Numbered from the stretch's first letter, positions 46,480-58,033 are shown. The stretch: DNA of 64,000 bases from Bolinopsis microptera (GCF_026151205.1 NC_087073.1:16263837-16327836), one strand, 5' to 3'. A program made the numbers and translations. The notes: generated by a model from the letters alone, not told the origin.

Positions 46480-47926
46480 TCTTCCGGGGATTGATTGTTA
46501 ACATTAATAAAACTGCGGTCATCATCTTCAATCCCTCAGGAAGGCAGTTACTCGAGAGTAAAACATTTACCTACGGCAGAAGTATTGTAATCCCCTCGGT
46601 CAAAAGCTACTGCTACCTAGGTACTCATTTCACAATATGTGGCAGTATGAAGCTTAACCAAGAGCAGCTCAGGATCAAAGGACTTCGAGCATACTTCTCC
46701 CTGAAAAAGACGGTTGATCTCTCCTCAATTTCTAAAGAGGTTGTGTTCAAACTCTTCGATACCCTTATACTTCCTGTCGTCTCATACGGTAGTCAGGTGT
46801 GGCTCCCCTATACCAACATTCTCATCAACATCTGCCAGAAGAAAACACAGTCCGACAAAGACACACTCAGTCAATTAGCAAATGACAGCATCTCTCGCCT
46901 GCATCTCTCGCCTCCAAAATGGACAACTGGGGTCAACAAGAGAACTTCAAATATCCCGATATGGGGAGACACAGGAAGATATCCGCTTGGAATACAACTG
47001 AGTAAGCTCTTTCTTGACTTCCACAACAGGGTCGTCCTCCTTGACAGAAAAAACTCACCACATATATTGTTCGCCATACTTTTGTAGAGCAAAGAAACCT
47101 AGAGCTGACCTGGTTCCGAACATCGAGAGCGCTGACCAACGCATTTGACCCAGGAGCAATTAAACGAACAATTGTCTCGAAGAATGTTCCCATGCCGAAC
47201 AGCCAACTCGTCCAGAGTAGAATGAGAAATTGGTTCCAAGAAAAGTGGGAAAAAGCTCGACTTGAAAACAAAAAGCTTGCATTCTACAACAAAGTCAAAA
47301 GCAGCTTTGGATTAGAACCATACCTATCTCTACCCAATCACAAGAAAACCCGATGTATCAGATGGCTGAGGACAAGCTCCCACAAACCTAATATCGAGAC
47401 GGGGCGATATGGCTGGAAAAATTCTAACATCTTCTACAGAGCTTGCCACTTCTGCTGCAGCTCAGACAGAATCACCATAGACCTCCTAAACGAGCTCCCA
47501 TTTAGTGACATCATTAAAGAAGACGAAGTCCATTTGCTTAAAGAATGTCCTGTCTACAAGGAGATCAGACAAATAAACAGCACAGACCTTCACAACATGC
47601 TCACAAATAGTCAATTCAGTAAATTATTTAATGAGGATTACATTTTTGAGACCAGAAATTTTGTTTAAATAATCTATTTCGTGAAAGATTTCCTAAAAGT
47701 AAGCTATGACTTAGTATCCATATTCCGTGCACACTTTGAAACCATTTATTTATTTATCTACGATATTACGTTTTTTTTGGTTGGTTGTATAACTTTCATA
47801 TAACTGATTGGGATCTGACACATGTAATTTTCTGATTTCTAATTTCTAATTTCTAATTTCTAATTTCTAATTTCTAATTTCTAATTTCTAATTTCTAATT
47901 TCTAATTTCTAATTTCTAATTTCTAG
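46480..47926 (+). mobile_element. LINE D, 5'-truncated, with (TTTCTAA)n tail
   Basis: The coding part begins about 46480 in the middle of ORF2. The first frame (to 47087) reads VNINKTAVIIFNPSGR, YCYLGTHFTICGSMKL, IKGLRAYFSLKK and LPVVSYGSQVW. After a single-base frameshift near 47080 the second frame runs to 47668: NAFDPGAIKR, FYRACHFCC, then DEVHLLKECPVYKEIR, a CxxC...H...C zinc-knuckle-like end, as in L1/Tx1-like and some other LINEs. About 165 bp after the stop come thirteen copies of the 7-mer TTTCTAA (47835-47926), which I take as the 3' tail. Neither the catalytic RT box nor the endonuclease is present. Confidence 0.75.
47835..47926 (+). repeat. (TTTCTAA)13 microsatellite, LINE D tail
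   Basis: Thirteen almost perfect 7-mers. Non-LTR elements without poly(A) often end in such short repeats. Here its position after the stop and the lack of anything LINE-like beyond support that reading. Confidence 0.7.
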
Positions 47927-48183
47927 TAGCAATGTTTTCCGCACACAGGGTCCCGTAACTAGCAAACTTTCACTTTTCAGCAGAGTTGTGGTGCGGGGTG
48001 TCTCAGGGGTCACAGGTTGATCCCTCAAACTTCTAGCTGTATTCTGTTGAATCAGCCGTGTATCCTACGATGAAGATTTTAATAAACTGCTACTTTGTAA
48101 CTGTTAGACAATATACTGTTAGGCAAGCGCTATCACATAGAAATTATGATCTAATTCAAGTAAAAGTTATCAGTTGAACATAC

Positions 48184-48513
48184 CAAATGATCAGCGGAAC
48201 CTATCATCATCTTCCTTTTGGATAGCTGATCCTTGTAAAAGGTTTCATCTTCTTTGCGGAAGTTGGCTTTGGAGTGTACGATGTCCCAAAGCTTATTACA
48301 GCTCGCCCAAAACTCCCTGATATTTTCAGTCCGCTCTGGGTGTCGCACTGTGTTCCTGTGCTGTTTCACGATGTTTCTGAGAGACTCAACAACTGTGCAG
48401 CGAGCTTTCGTCTTTGTGTAGGCCTTGGTCCAAATCGCCAGCGTTTCATCTATTACTATGTTCTCAGAAGCTTTTTTTAAAGAATCGGGAAGCGATCTCC
48501 TAGGAATAAATAC
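48184..48513 (-). CDS. Exon-like open frame of unknown function (110 codons)
   Basis: Minus strand, bounded by a ..GGCTAG|G acceptor (48514-48515) and a TTG|GTATGT donor (GTATGT at 48178-48183). It reads VFIPRRSLPDSLKKASENIV, then TLAIWTKAYTKTKARCTVVE, REFWASCNKLWDIVHSKANF and KDQLSKRKMMIGSADHL. The pattern (P-R-x-hydrophobic start, 'LWDI.H..A', then 'RK..IGSAD.L') reminds me of an uncharacterised, often repeated family in cnidarian and arthropod proteomes, but I cannot name it. No start or stop codon inside, consistent with an internal exon. Flanking exons were not found. Confidence 0.45.
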
Positions 48514-48515
48514 CT

Positions 48516-49876
48516 AGCCAAAACGTCAGAAATCAACGGCAGCTGGGATGGTGGCAAATTTTCAAGCAAGTGTTCCCTTATTGGTGTGTGGTTGGAACGA
48601 AATGTGAGTGACATGCTGTGAAAGTGTGAATATGTTATGTTTTTATTGACAGCAAAGTTATTTGTGGAACTACGGTAAGAACACCTGGTTTAATTTGCAG
48701 TAATTATGTGGTTGCTACGGTAACAAATGTGCTGCTAGGGCCAGGGGCCAGACAAATATGTAGGACAAAAGAGTTGGTGTTCACAAATATTATTCAATTG
48801 AAGATAATCAAGAAATTGAATTTACATCAATGTTAAGTTGGCCGTCTTACTGAATAATCGTGGAGCAAATTATAGCAACTAAATACAAAGAAACAAAGCA
48901 AAAATGGTCCGGATCACTTTGTGTCAAACTGCATTTCAGCATTTATTCAAGTTTGCACGTGTATCAGATTATCATTCATATCTCGTCACATGATGATTGT
49001 AGAGATATTTTATTTAATACATATGAAGGATAATCTCAGGGCAAAAGTTTTCGGAGTAAAATTAGAGATGCACATCCAAATTTTAGGGCGCGGTCGCCAT
49101 GGAAACGCACAAAAAATGTGTTTGATGATGGATTACTGAGGGGCACTGTGTAAAGGTGATTTAAGTGGCTCCCAATCCCCACCGACCAATCTTCTTTGTG
49201 TTATGCCTATGTTCCTGAATACTTGCTTCATCATCTCCTTTTTATAACAACCACGGTGTCTTTATTGACTAAGTGCATTACAACACAAATGCTCTTAGGT
49301 GGGTTAAAATTTCAAGTAATGTTAAAGTACACTTGCTACAGCAAGCTTACAACAGACAGCAGATCATGGGTCTTTGTATACATAGACAAGTTTCGAAAAT
49401 TTCACATTAATGGATACTGAAAGATTCGAATATATCGCGGCTATGTGTCTTTCAGGCATGGCAGACAACTCAACGAAAACCGAAAAAAATAGCAACCGTT
49501 AAATACCATCCAATTTGGACATGTTGCAACTTTCTGACAGCAATAACGACGAAATGCCCTAACGATTGTGAGGCGAAAAAAACTGAGGAGAAACACTCAA
49601 AGCCCTTTGTAGCGGAACTTTCTCTAAGTCCCGAACTTTCTATCTCTTTTACTTCCGAAGTTAGGCCCCTAACTTTTTCTGGGTCGAGCTACTATACTCT
49701 TTACTGTACTGGGCGGCACTCAATGTATGAATCCGCTATTTCTTCAGAATTCGATTCTTTCATATCGTCGTATCTTCAATCTGTTTATGAAATGAAAAGT
49801 CTGGGTCACCAGGTAAGCTACTTTAGGAGGAGGCGGCGAAACGGTAAAGTCTTCATCAGCGAATATAACACTATAG
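48516..49876. other. Spacer with two X-box-like motifs
   Basis: No gene supported. GTTGCTACGGTAAC at 48711-48724 and GTCGCCATGGAAAC at 49093-49106 resemble RFX X-boxes (GTTGCYATGGYAAC-type). Confidence 0.35.
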
Positions 49877-50237
49877 CAACGAAGTAAGTAAGTAAGTAAA
49901 GATTATGACATAACATCATCACAAGTGTCTACAAAATATCATTGCACTAAATAAAAAAATAATTTAAATAGATATATTTTTCCATCAACATTAATAATTA
50001 ATCAAATTCAATTTTATTAATTAATAAAATCTAATACATTATCTATAAATAATTCATTAATACTTCCCAGTGGAATAAAGATTTATAAAACGCTTCTTTG
50101 CCACAAAAGGATGAAACCAAAGATATTCATTATGTGTCTCCTTATTGCTTAAATAACTGGGTCCTTCAATTTTCCCTAAAACTTCATTCGAAACATTCCA
50201 AATTTCTTTCTTAAATCCTTCCAATCTAACTTTAAAG

Positions 50238-53200
50238 ATAGATGATGATTAGATTAGATTAGATTAAGAATAATGACATAAACATCATCACTAGTTTTAA
50301 ACATTCTTTCTGATTTCCTCATTATCAGAACTGTGAACATTTCACAGCCTTCGTCATTATAAAACAAACAAATTCTATAACTAACATAATTGTCATAATT
50401 TATTTACATATAAAAAAGTTTAAAAAGTTAAAAACCGTTAATTTAAAAAATAAATAAATAAAAACAAATTCATGAGATATTTATTCCCTTTCTCTTGGCA
50501 ACACACGGATTTTTATATAAATATTGGACTTGTTGCTTCTTCTTTTCGATATAATTTACACCCTCTATTTTTGCTAAAACTATATTTGACACTTCCCAAA
50601 AGTTGCCTGTGTCTACTAAATTATTAGTCTTTTTAAATTCTTCTAGATTAATTTTAAAATCAATAACAGACACTGAATTTCTAACAAAAGATGGCAATTT
50701 ATTCCAAAAGCTGATAACACGCTCTGATAAAAAATTATTAGACAAGGTTTTAATATTTCTATCAATATTGTTAGATTTAGTGCTAACAATTTTATCTCCC
50801 GATCTACTTAAATTGAAAATATCTTTTCCATACTCAACCAATCCATTTACAATTTTGTAGGCTTCAATCAAATCTCCTCTAACCCGTCTCTCTGCGAGTG
50901 TTGTAATCTGTAAGGCATCCAACCTTTCACTGTAAGGAAGTGTTCCAATATCATCAATAAGGCGTGTGAACCTTCTCTGGACATTTTCCAGTTCAATGAT
51001 AGTAGCCCAATTCCCATGGCAGGCAGGTGGAGACCACAACTGAGCACAATACTCCAAGTGGGGTCTTATTATAGTTTTATAAACATTTCTCATTACATTA
51101 ATTTCTCTTATAATGAGATTCCTTGTAACCCATGCAATCATACTGTTTGCTTTACTAATTATACAACTTTTAATATGTTTCGACCATTTCAAATCTGAAG
51201 AAGTTAAAACTCCAAGATCTTTCTCTGCTTCAATACATTCAAGTGTAACACCACTAAATACATATTCTTGAAGGGGATTTTCATTAAATGGAACATGCAT
51301 TATTTTGCATTTGCTAGGATTAAACTTTAACAGCCACACATTTTGTCAGTTTTGCAAGCTTTCTAACATATTGAAAGTGCTTTCAGTGTCATTGGCATCC
51401 ATAATAACTTTAAGATCATCTGCAAACAGTTTTGATATACCATTAATACAATCAGGCAAGTCATTGATAAAAATGACAAACAATAAAGGACCTAAAACAG
51501 ACCCTTGTGGGACGCCTGATAAAACATCACGAAGGTAGGAATATGCTCCACCAACAAATGTCTTAAATCTTCTTCCAGATAAAAAGTCTTTCACAATATC
51601 TAAAGTGTTACCACTTATACCCAAATTTCTCATTTTTGTAAGTAGTCTATGATGTGGAACACTATCAAATGCTTTACAAAAATCTAAGTAAAACACATCT
51701 ACGGGTGCACCATCTTCTAATAGTTCGATGATACATTCTACACTCTCTAATAGATTAGATAAACAAGATTTACCTTCTACAAATCCATGCTGGTTTGGAT
51801 TTATCTTCTTACTAACAAAACTCATAATATGCCTCCTTACTAATTTTTCATATAATTTACATAAAATGCATGTAAGTGACACTGGCCTGTAATTTAGGGC
51901 ATCTTTCCGACTACCCTTTTTATAAAGAGATGTAACATTTGCTGTCTTCCACTGTTCTGGAATTTTCCCACTTGAAGCACATGTTTGAAATAATTTAGTC
52001 ACAGCAGAAACAAAACTTGAATTATGTTCAAGTTCTTTTAATAATTTAGGATGAATGCCATCTGGCCCTTTACTTTTACTAATATTAATTCTTTTCAGTT
52101 CTCTGCCAACATCATCCATTGTTATCTCAATATTTTCAATGTGTAACTCATCCGCAATAAAATAACATTCTCTGTTCAAAGGTCCATCTGGTTCTTTGAC
52201 AAAAACTGAAGCAAAAGCATCAGCCAATACTTCGGCAGTTTCAAAATTACTTTTGGTCAAAGATCCGTCCGGTTTTTCCAGGGATGATACACAACTTTTT
52301 AACACTCTTTTCCCTCTTAAATATGCATAAAATGGCTTTGTATTATATTTCATACACTGTGTAATTTTTCTTTCATAATTAACTTTACACTTAAATGAAT
52401 TACTATCAAACTGTCCTTGTTGGTTCAGTGCAACATTAAGATTTTCAGAAGAAGGATTATTATCAAAAATATACCAACATTTATCTGTCTTTTTCCTGCA
52501 TCTTTTTAAGGATGAATTTGCCCAAGGCTCACATTTAAAGTTCTTTTCCGTCGGAACTATATCAGATACTAAGTTAAGCTTTGAGTGTAACTCACTCCAC
52601 ATATCTTCAGAAGTTAAAGTACCCTCACTAAAAGACCAGTCAATTTCAGCTGATCTGTGTAACAATTCTTTGCCAGAGACTTTTCCCCATAAATTTCTAG
52701 GCTCCTTTGCAGCCTCATCATCTTGCTTACTGTTACTAAGACTTAGATTTAATTCTACATTAAAACAAACATGATCGCTCTTCCCCAAGGGGGAGACAAT
52801 CATTACTTCATTGACCATAGCTTCGTTTGTAGAGAGAACCTGATCTAGTGTACTCTCTTGAAGTTTACCGCTGACAACTCTACGTCTGGTAACTTCATCT
52901 GTGATATACCAAACCAAGCCATTGTCTTGTACACATTCCATAAAATTCTTTTCTATAATTAAACCCTTATTACTTGTTCCTAAAGGAGCATTAACAGTTC
53001 CACTAAGCCAAGATACATTTGGTAAATTTAAATCTCCAACTAGGATTGATTCAACATTAAAAACAGCTAGTTTTGCAATCATTTTGGTCATCGCATTGTT
53101 CTGCGCTTTAGAAAGAGACATTGATCTATAAATACATGCAATATTTACCCTACCAATGTTGCTATCGAATTCAACAGCAATCGAATCAGTGACCCTAAAC

Positions 53201-53979
53201 CAATCTATGACAACTGGGTTCAAAGAGTCTTTAATATAAATAATACAGCCTCCACCACTACTAACAGAACTTTCTCCTACTTCTTCATTAACTGTAAAAT
53301 CTCTATCTTTTCTAAATATTTTGAAACCAGGTATGCTAATTTCAGCATCAATAATTTCATTGTTAAAATGAGTTTCATTTATGCAAACAATGTCAGACTG
53401 GTACAGCGAAACAGCATTTCTCAATTCACAAAACTTATTATATAAACTATTACTGTTACTATAAAACAATTTAAGGTTTAGGCATCCTATAGCTTTGCTT
53501 TCTCTGCAAGTCGCTTTCTCCGTTCCTGTCTCACAAAAAATTGGACGTCTCTGTCAGCTCTGTTCAGATCCTGATTGATCCAATAAACTTCTTTCTTCGT
53601 TTTCTCAGAATCCACTTCTATCTTCCAACCTTTCCCATAGTTACTCCAATACAATGCAGCCTCTTTTGATTTTAGTTTTACAATCAGCGGTCTAGGTTGA
53701 TGTTCTCTGCTTTCACCAGATTCAGTTAATTTACCTGCCCGAAAACAGGACACAATCACGTCTTCTTCCATGCCACAAATTTCATGTAAAAACTTGAGAT
53801 CATTGCTTTGAGATCTGTTCTCTTTGATAGCCGTTTCGGGAACGTGTCTAATGATCACATTACATTCTCTTTTGATCCGTTGGATCTTGTCAGCATCAAT
53901 CTGTTGGACTGTTGCCTTCACTAATTGAGTTGGTGGCTTGTCACTAATAGTTGCCTGGAGGTCAACCTTCGCTGCATCA
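50238..53979 (-). mobile_element. LINE B (CR1-like), 3.74 kb, nested in LINE A
   Basis: Minus strand. TTAAAG at 50232-50237 and 53980-53985 is the target-site duplication within LINE A. The 3' tail is GATTA repeats on the plus strand (50245-50265, TAATC on the element strand). 5'-truncated within ORF1, then a complete-length ORF2. LINE B is the youngest-looking element here. Confidence 0.9.
50470..53469 (-). pseudogene. LINE B ORF2: APE-type endonuclease + reverse transcriptase, one nonsense codon
   Basis: Minus strand, 1000 codons including the terminal stop, and a single in-frame TGA at 51346-51348 (codon 708). APE endonuclease at about residues 1-240: NSNSLYNKF at 5-13, catalytic E32 in INETHFN, GDLNLPNVSW, and SDHVCF near 230. 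RT at about 455-700: SKSKGPDGIHPKLL, LNYRPVSLTC, HGFVEGKSC, FYLDFCKAFDSVPHHRLL, SGVPQGSVLGP at 651-661, catalytic FADD at 682-685. After the stop, VWLLKFNPSKC and the CR1-type C-terminal block (RRVRGDLIEAYKI, ISFWNKLP). The TGA lies where related proteins often have Trp (W...WLLxFNxxKC), so TGG to TGA is likely. ORF2 nicks the target and reverse-transcribes the element. Confidence 0.9.
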
Positions 53980-54599
53980 TTAAAGCTTAAAACTGTTGAG
54001 CAGTTCTTGACACCTGAAGGGAGTTTGTTCCAGTAAGGAATGACTCGCTCTGGAAGAAAAGAAGACTGGAGATTCTTAACTTTAGTTACACTCTTATTAC
54101 ACCTATTGGTTGAAACTAGATTAAGACCAGATCTGCTCATTCTGAACAAACCCGATCCATATTCAGTCAAACCACTAGTTACTTTAAAAGCTTCGACAAG
54201 GTCCCCACGTATTCGCCGCTCTGCCAGCGTTGTCAAATTGAGGATATCCAGTCTGCAGCTGTATGGAAGAGTACCCACCTCATCAATAAGACGGGTAAAC
54301 CGCCTCTGGACGCTCTCCAGCTCCAAAACAGTCCCCAAACTTCCATGAGCCGCAACTGGATTCCACAATTGGACACAATACTCAAGATGAGGTCCTATCA
54401 AAGCTTTATAAATAGCTATAATTACAACCTTTTCTCTAATAACTAAATTCCTTACAATCCAGCAGATCATACGATTTGCTTTAGAAATACATGCTTTCAT
54501 CTGTTCATTCCAAAGCAAGGAGCTATGGGTAATAACCCCCAAATCTTTTTCCTGTGCAGATACTTCTAGTTCTACTCCATTTACAATATAATTCGAGTT
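53487..54599 (-). pseudogene. Chimeric frame: LINE A ORF2 C-terminal part fused to LINE B ORF1 end
   Basis: One open minus-strand frame, produced by the nested insertion. From about 54599 to 53985 it is LINE A ORF2 (EKDLGVITHSSLLWNEQMK, LEYCVQLWNP, RGDLVEAFKV, WNKLPSGVKN). At 53985-53980 it crosses the TTAAAG junction and continues in frame into LINE B ORF1, which reads RECNVIIRHVPET, then FRAGKLTESGE and PRPLIVKLKSKEAAL (an RRM-like ORF1 core) and ends at QERRKRLAEKAKL. The LINE B ORF2 start follows 17 bp later. LINE A has no ATG here, so expression is doubtful. The in-frame fusion is probably chance. Confidence 0.85.
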
Positions 54600-54632
54600 A
54601 TATTATGATTATTATTCAGATTAATCAACGAA

Positions 54633-55322
54633 AGAAACAAACTCCTTATTGATCTCACAGAAGAATTGAATAGCTGTAGCGCACCATTTTACAAACGGAC
54701 CAACATAGTTTGAACATGCACGGCAAGCCTTAGACACCAAATATTTTTATTTCGAAGAAAGTTAAACCGTAACATTCACAATCACCGTAACATTCACAAT
54801 CACGCAATGCATTATAAAATAATTCTATTTATTAGAAAGCAAACAGTATAAAATAATACGTGCGTGCGCGGCTTGAGCCGCGCCGCATAACAATTTATGC
54901 GTTTAGGGGCTGGAGTACGCGTGTTTACAGATTAATGAATTGTTGCATTGTAAATATTTAAAGTTGACGACATATCATGATTAGATTTAATAGTAAATTT
55001 TTCAAAGCTGGCTTTGGACTTAGGTAAAATTATAACTTATTTATTTTAAAGAAAAAACCACGGATAGTTTTAAATTTACATAGTCGTATAACTATAATTA
55101 AGTTAATCCTGTTTTCAAGAATGCGCGGCTTTGGCGGCCAGTTATTGACTTGTACATAAAGTTGAATTTTAAATAGAAATGTGAATGTATTAAAATTTAA
55201 AACTTTCAAAACGGAGGCTTATAAATATTATTATATTATGATTGTAAAATAAAGGATAAAATTTTAAATTTGTTTCACTAAATTTGTTTCACTAATAACA
55301 CAAATAAAGATTTAGCGGAATA
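54633..55322. other. AT-rich spacer
   Basis: No gene supported. GCGCGGCTTGAGCCGCGCCGC near 54868 is a small GC hairpin. Confidence 0.4.
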
Positions 55323-56180
55323 GTAGAGGCTCTTACGGGCATTGTCTGCTCGATACGCTAGGGACCCCAGATACACCTTACTAGACGTATTTTTGACCGT
55401 AGAATCGATTAAAAGTGGTTTTAAGATGATTGTACTGACTTTTTGGGGGTGCAATTGCAAAAAAACCGATTTTTGGGCCAAAAATAGGCCAAAAAAACCA
55501 TGTTTTTTGATATTTTGAACAAGTTAATTTTGTTGGCAAGTCGGCAAAACTTGCATGGAGATAGCTAAAACACAGTCGCACAAGATGATATAAAAATTTG
55601 AAAAATCCCTCTATTTTTTGGGGGTAAAAATCCAAATAAGTGGTAAAAATTTGACTTTTTTTGCTTGAAGTTTGAATAATTTTTTGCAGTTGTATTAAAT
55701 CAACCCAAAAATAGTCACATCGTGTTTGCCTAAATTTTTCCTTTCCGAGAAGTACCCACTTCATATACTTTATCGAAGTTTGAATATTGTCACTCCGCAA
55801 GCGTTTTTGCCAAATTTTCGACGCGCACTACGCGCAAAAGCATTTAGTTGTTATCAATTGGCACCCGCGCGTTCATCATAAATTTCAAACAGCTATAACT
55901 CAGCGAGATTATGTCCGTTCTAGCTCATATTTCCACACTAAATAGAAAATAATGTGATCTTATTGCTGACAAAATATGAATATAATTACTCTATTTGCCT
56001 TAGAGTAATAGACTGTCAAAGTTTAAAACGCGCATTGGTATAGCACGTGACTAATAAGGCCAAATTTATACTTCTTAACATATTATCGATCCTTAGACAT
56101 CATACTATTGTGTCCAATTAGCGGTTAGGTCTCTAAAATCGTAGCAGAAAACACGTCTTTTTGCCCGTAATAGCCTCTAC
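55323..56180. mobile_element. 858 bp non-autonomous DNA element with TA duplication
   Basis: The ends GTAGAGGCTCTTACGGGCA and, inverted, TGCCCGTAATAGCCTCTAC are flanked by TA on both sides (55321-55322 and 56181-56182), the duplication type of Tc1/mariner transposons. A 139-codon minus-strand frame inside (55381-55800) has no recognisable transposase motif and skewed low-complexity composition, so I do not call it a gene. Confidence 0.7.
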
Positions 56181-57122
56181 TACAATATTAATCATTAATG
56201 AACTTGAAACAAACAAATATATACACAACATTGTAAAAACATAATTTACTCATATACATATTACATATTTATTACTGTGTAATCCTCATGTTGCTAAAAA
56301 ACGCTTTATCAACTTATATAGTAGTAGAAAGTATTTAAATTAGATTCATTTTAACTAGGTTGTTTAGGCCAATAGATTTAAGATAATTTTTAAACTTTAG
56401 TAGATATATTTTTGATGATGTGTGATGATGTTTGTGTCATTATATTTTGATTTGATTTGATTTTGATTTACTCCACCAGTAAAATGGCAACAGATATATT
56501 TATCTTCTTGCTTTATATATATTATATAGTAATATGGTTATCATTATCTCACATAGAGCTTACCTATTTCAAACGTTTTCTTACCTAGGGACCCCATAAT
56601 ATTCTGATTAAAGCTGCAGTGGAATGACACGCTGAGTACCGCCCAGTAAACGCTTTCAAATAGCATGGTTGTCTAAGATATTTTGGGATTCTCTCAAGCA
56701 AGCCCAGCAGGCTATTGATGAGCTTGCCATAGAAGGACAGTTGTGTAGTGGAGACCCTAGGCTTTATGTTCATAATCGTATTGAACCGACTGAAGATGTG
56801 GCGGAATGACAGGCTGAGCACCGCCCAGTCAGTGTAGTGTCTAAAACTATCTTATTTCTAATTGATAAATATGAGTGACCAGTGTGGAGTTTTTAGAAGA
56901 AATTATAGATCTTACTTAAAAGATATTTTGATACTTGTGGTATATTAACTCTTGTTACAAACCTAATTTATGTTAGTATCTTTACTAGAGCTCGGTGAAA
57001 GTTTCAAAGAAGGCAAGTTAGAAACAATTCAAATCACTCCACACATGATATAAAAGAGCCATATTATTGACCATCTGAAAAGCTTGTTTACAATTTTTCC
57101 TGCTGTAATTCTTCCAATTCGA
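56181..57122. repeat. Spacer with a repeated GGAATGACAGGCTGAGC motif
   Basis: GTGGAATGACACGCTGAGTA at about 56619 and GCGGAATGACAGGCTGAGCA at about 56802 are both followed by CCGCCCAGT. A partial third instance lies at about 44025 (CGGCGGAATGACAGGCTGAG). Otherwise AT-rich, with no gene seen. Confidence 0.5.
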
Positions 57123-57692
57123 GGGAGGGGGGGGGGGGATCATACACTTAGTACCGTATGTGACGTTGGGGGGTGGGTCATATTTTCTTCCAAAACACAG
57201 TTAGTACATGGTACATTTCCCAGAAAAACAGTTAGTACATGGTCCTAAGGGGGGTGTCCAATCCCAAAAAACCATTTTACCTCAAATTTCAATTTTGGGA
57301 ATGGGTTTTGAGTTTTTTAAAAGTTTATTTGGGTTTTTTGAATTTTTTACTGTTTTTGTAACTTTTAATCTAATTCGACTACATTGAAAACAAAACCCCT
57401 ACTAAATAGTGGGTATAATTTGCCCATTTCCCAATGTTTAATGAGCTGTTTAAAGCAATTTATGGGTGGGTATCTTATTTTATATACCAAGACACAGTTA
57501 GTACCGTGATTTCTCAACAGTTAGTACCACAAAAGCCGGCAAAAGGGGGTGGGTGTCTTAATTATTATTCGAAAAAACAGTTACTACAGCGAAGGGGGTG
57601 GGTGGATCTTTTGACAAAATTCCAAAATTACACTTAGGCGACATCACGTACAGAACTTAGTACCTGATCCCCCCCCCCCCCCCCCCCCCCCG
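57123..57692. mobile_element. ~570 bp MITE with G/C-run ends
   Basis: The left end (G run, GATCATACACTTAGTACCG, TATGTGACGT) is inverted at the right (ACATCACGTACAG, AACTTAGTACCTGATC, C run): about 35 bp of imperfect terminal inverted repeat. The interior repeats ACAGTTAGTAC or close variants at about 57199, 57229, 57490, 57518 and 57569. No ORF. Confidence 0.6.
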
Positions 57693-57751
57693 GTCTAGGC
57701 AACTAAAATTTTGCAATGATTTTAGAATATTAAACCAAACTGACTTTCCAG

Positions 57752-58033
57752 ATGGATCCTGAAAAGATAAAAATCAACTTTTATCTCGGTGAACCTCTTT
57801 ATTTGGAGAAGGGGGTTTCTGTCAATGAAGTACTGTTAAAATGTGCAGAAAACAGGAAGATTTCAGTGAACTCAATGAAAGGATTTATGCTCATACAGGA
57901 TGGTTTTTATCTTATTCCTGATAAGAAACCCATGGAAAGTGTCAGCAATGAGCCTATATACTATCGATATGTTGATTATCACACTGAAAGAGATTGCCTT
58001 TATTACATTGACAATTCTTGTTTTTCAGTATAA
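57752..58033 (+). CDS. Exon-like ORF of unknown function (93 aa)
   Basis: ATG at 57752, directly after ACTTTCCAG, so it may begin right behind a splice acceptor or use this ATG. Reads MDPEKIKINFYLGEPLYLEK, then SVNEVLLKCAENRKISVNS, DGFYLIPDKKPM and CLYYIDNSCFSV, with a TAA stop. Composition is normal for a globular protein (no low complexity, mixed charge), which makes it more credible than neighbouring frames. I do not recognise the family. It could be the first or last exon of a host gene or an element-borne ORF. Confidence 0.4.
   Translation: MDPEKIKINFYLGEPLYLEKGVSVNEVLLKCAENRKISVNSMKGFMLIQDGFYLIPDKKPMESVSNEPIYYRYVDYHTERDCLYYIDNSCFSV

Larger units (their letters stand above)
49877..54632 (-). 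mobile_element. LINE A copy carrying a nested LINE B
   Basis: LINE A, minus strand, 5'-truncated at about 54625, tail (AAGT)n at 49884-49900. CAACGAA lies at 49877-49883 and again at 54626-54632, a 7-bp target-site duplication. Removing LINE B and one TTAAAG leaves about 1 kb of LINE A, shorter than the copy at 2014-4110 on the 5' side. Confidence 0.9.

Noticed and set aside
47835-47926. CRISPR-like array
   Set aside because: Direct 7-mers without spacers, in a eukaryotic context; likewise the 126 bp repeats have no unique spacers.
55381-55800. 139-codon frame inside the TA-flanked element
   Set aside because: No transposase motif and biased composition; the element looks non-autonomous.
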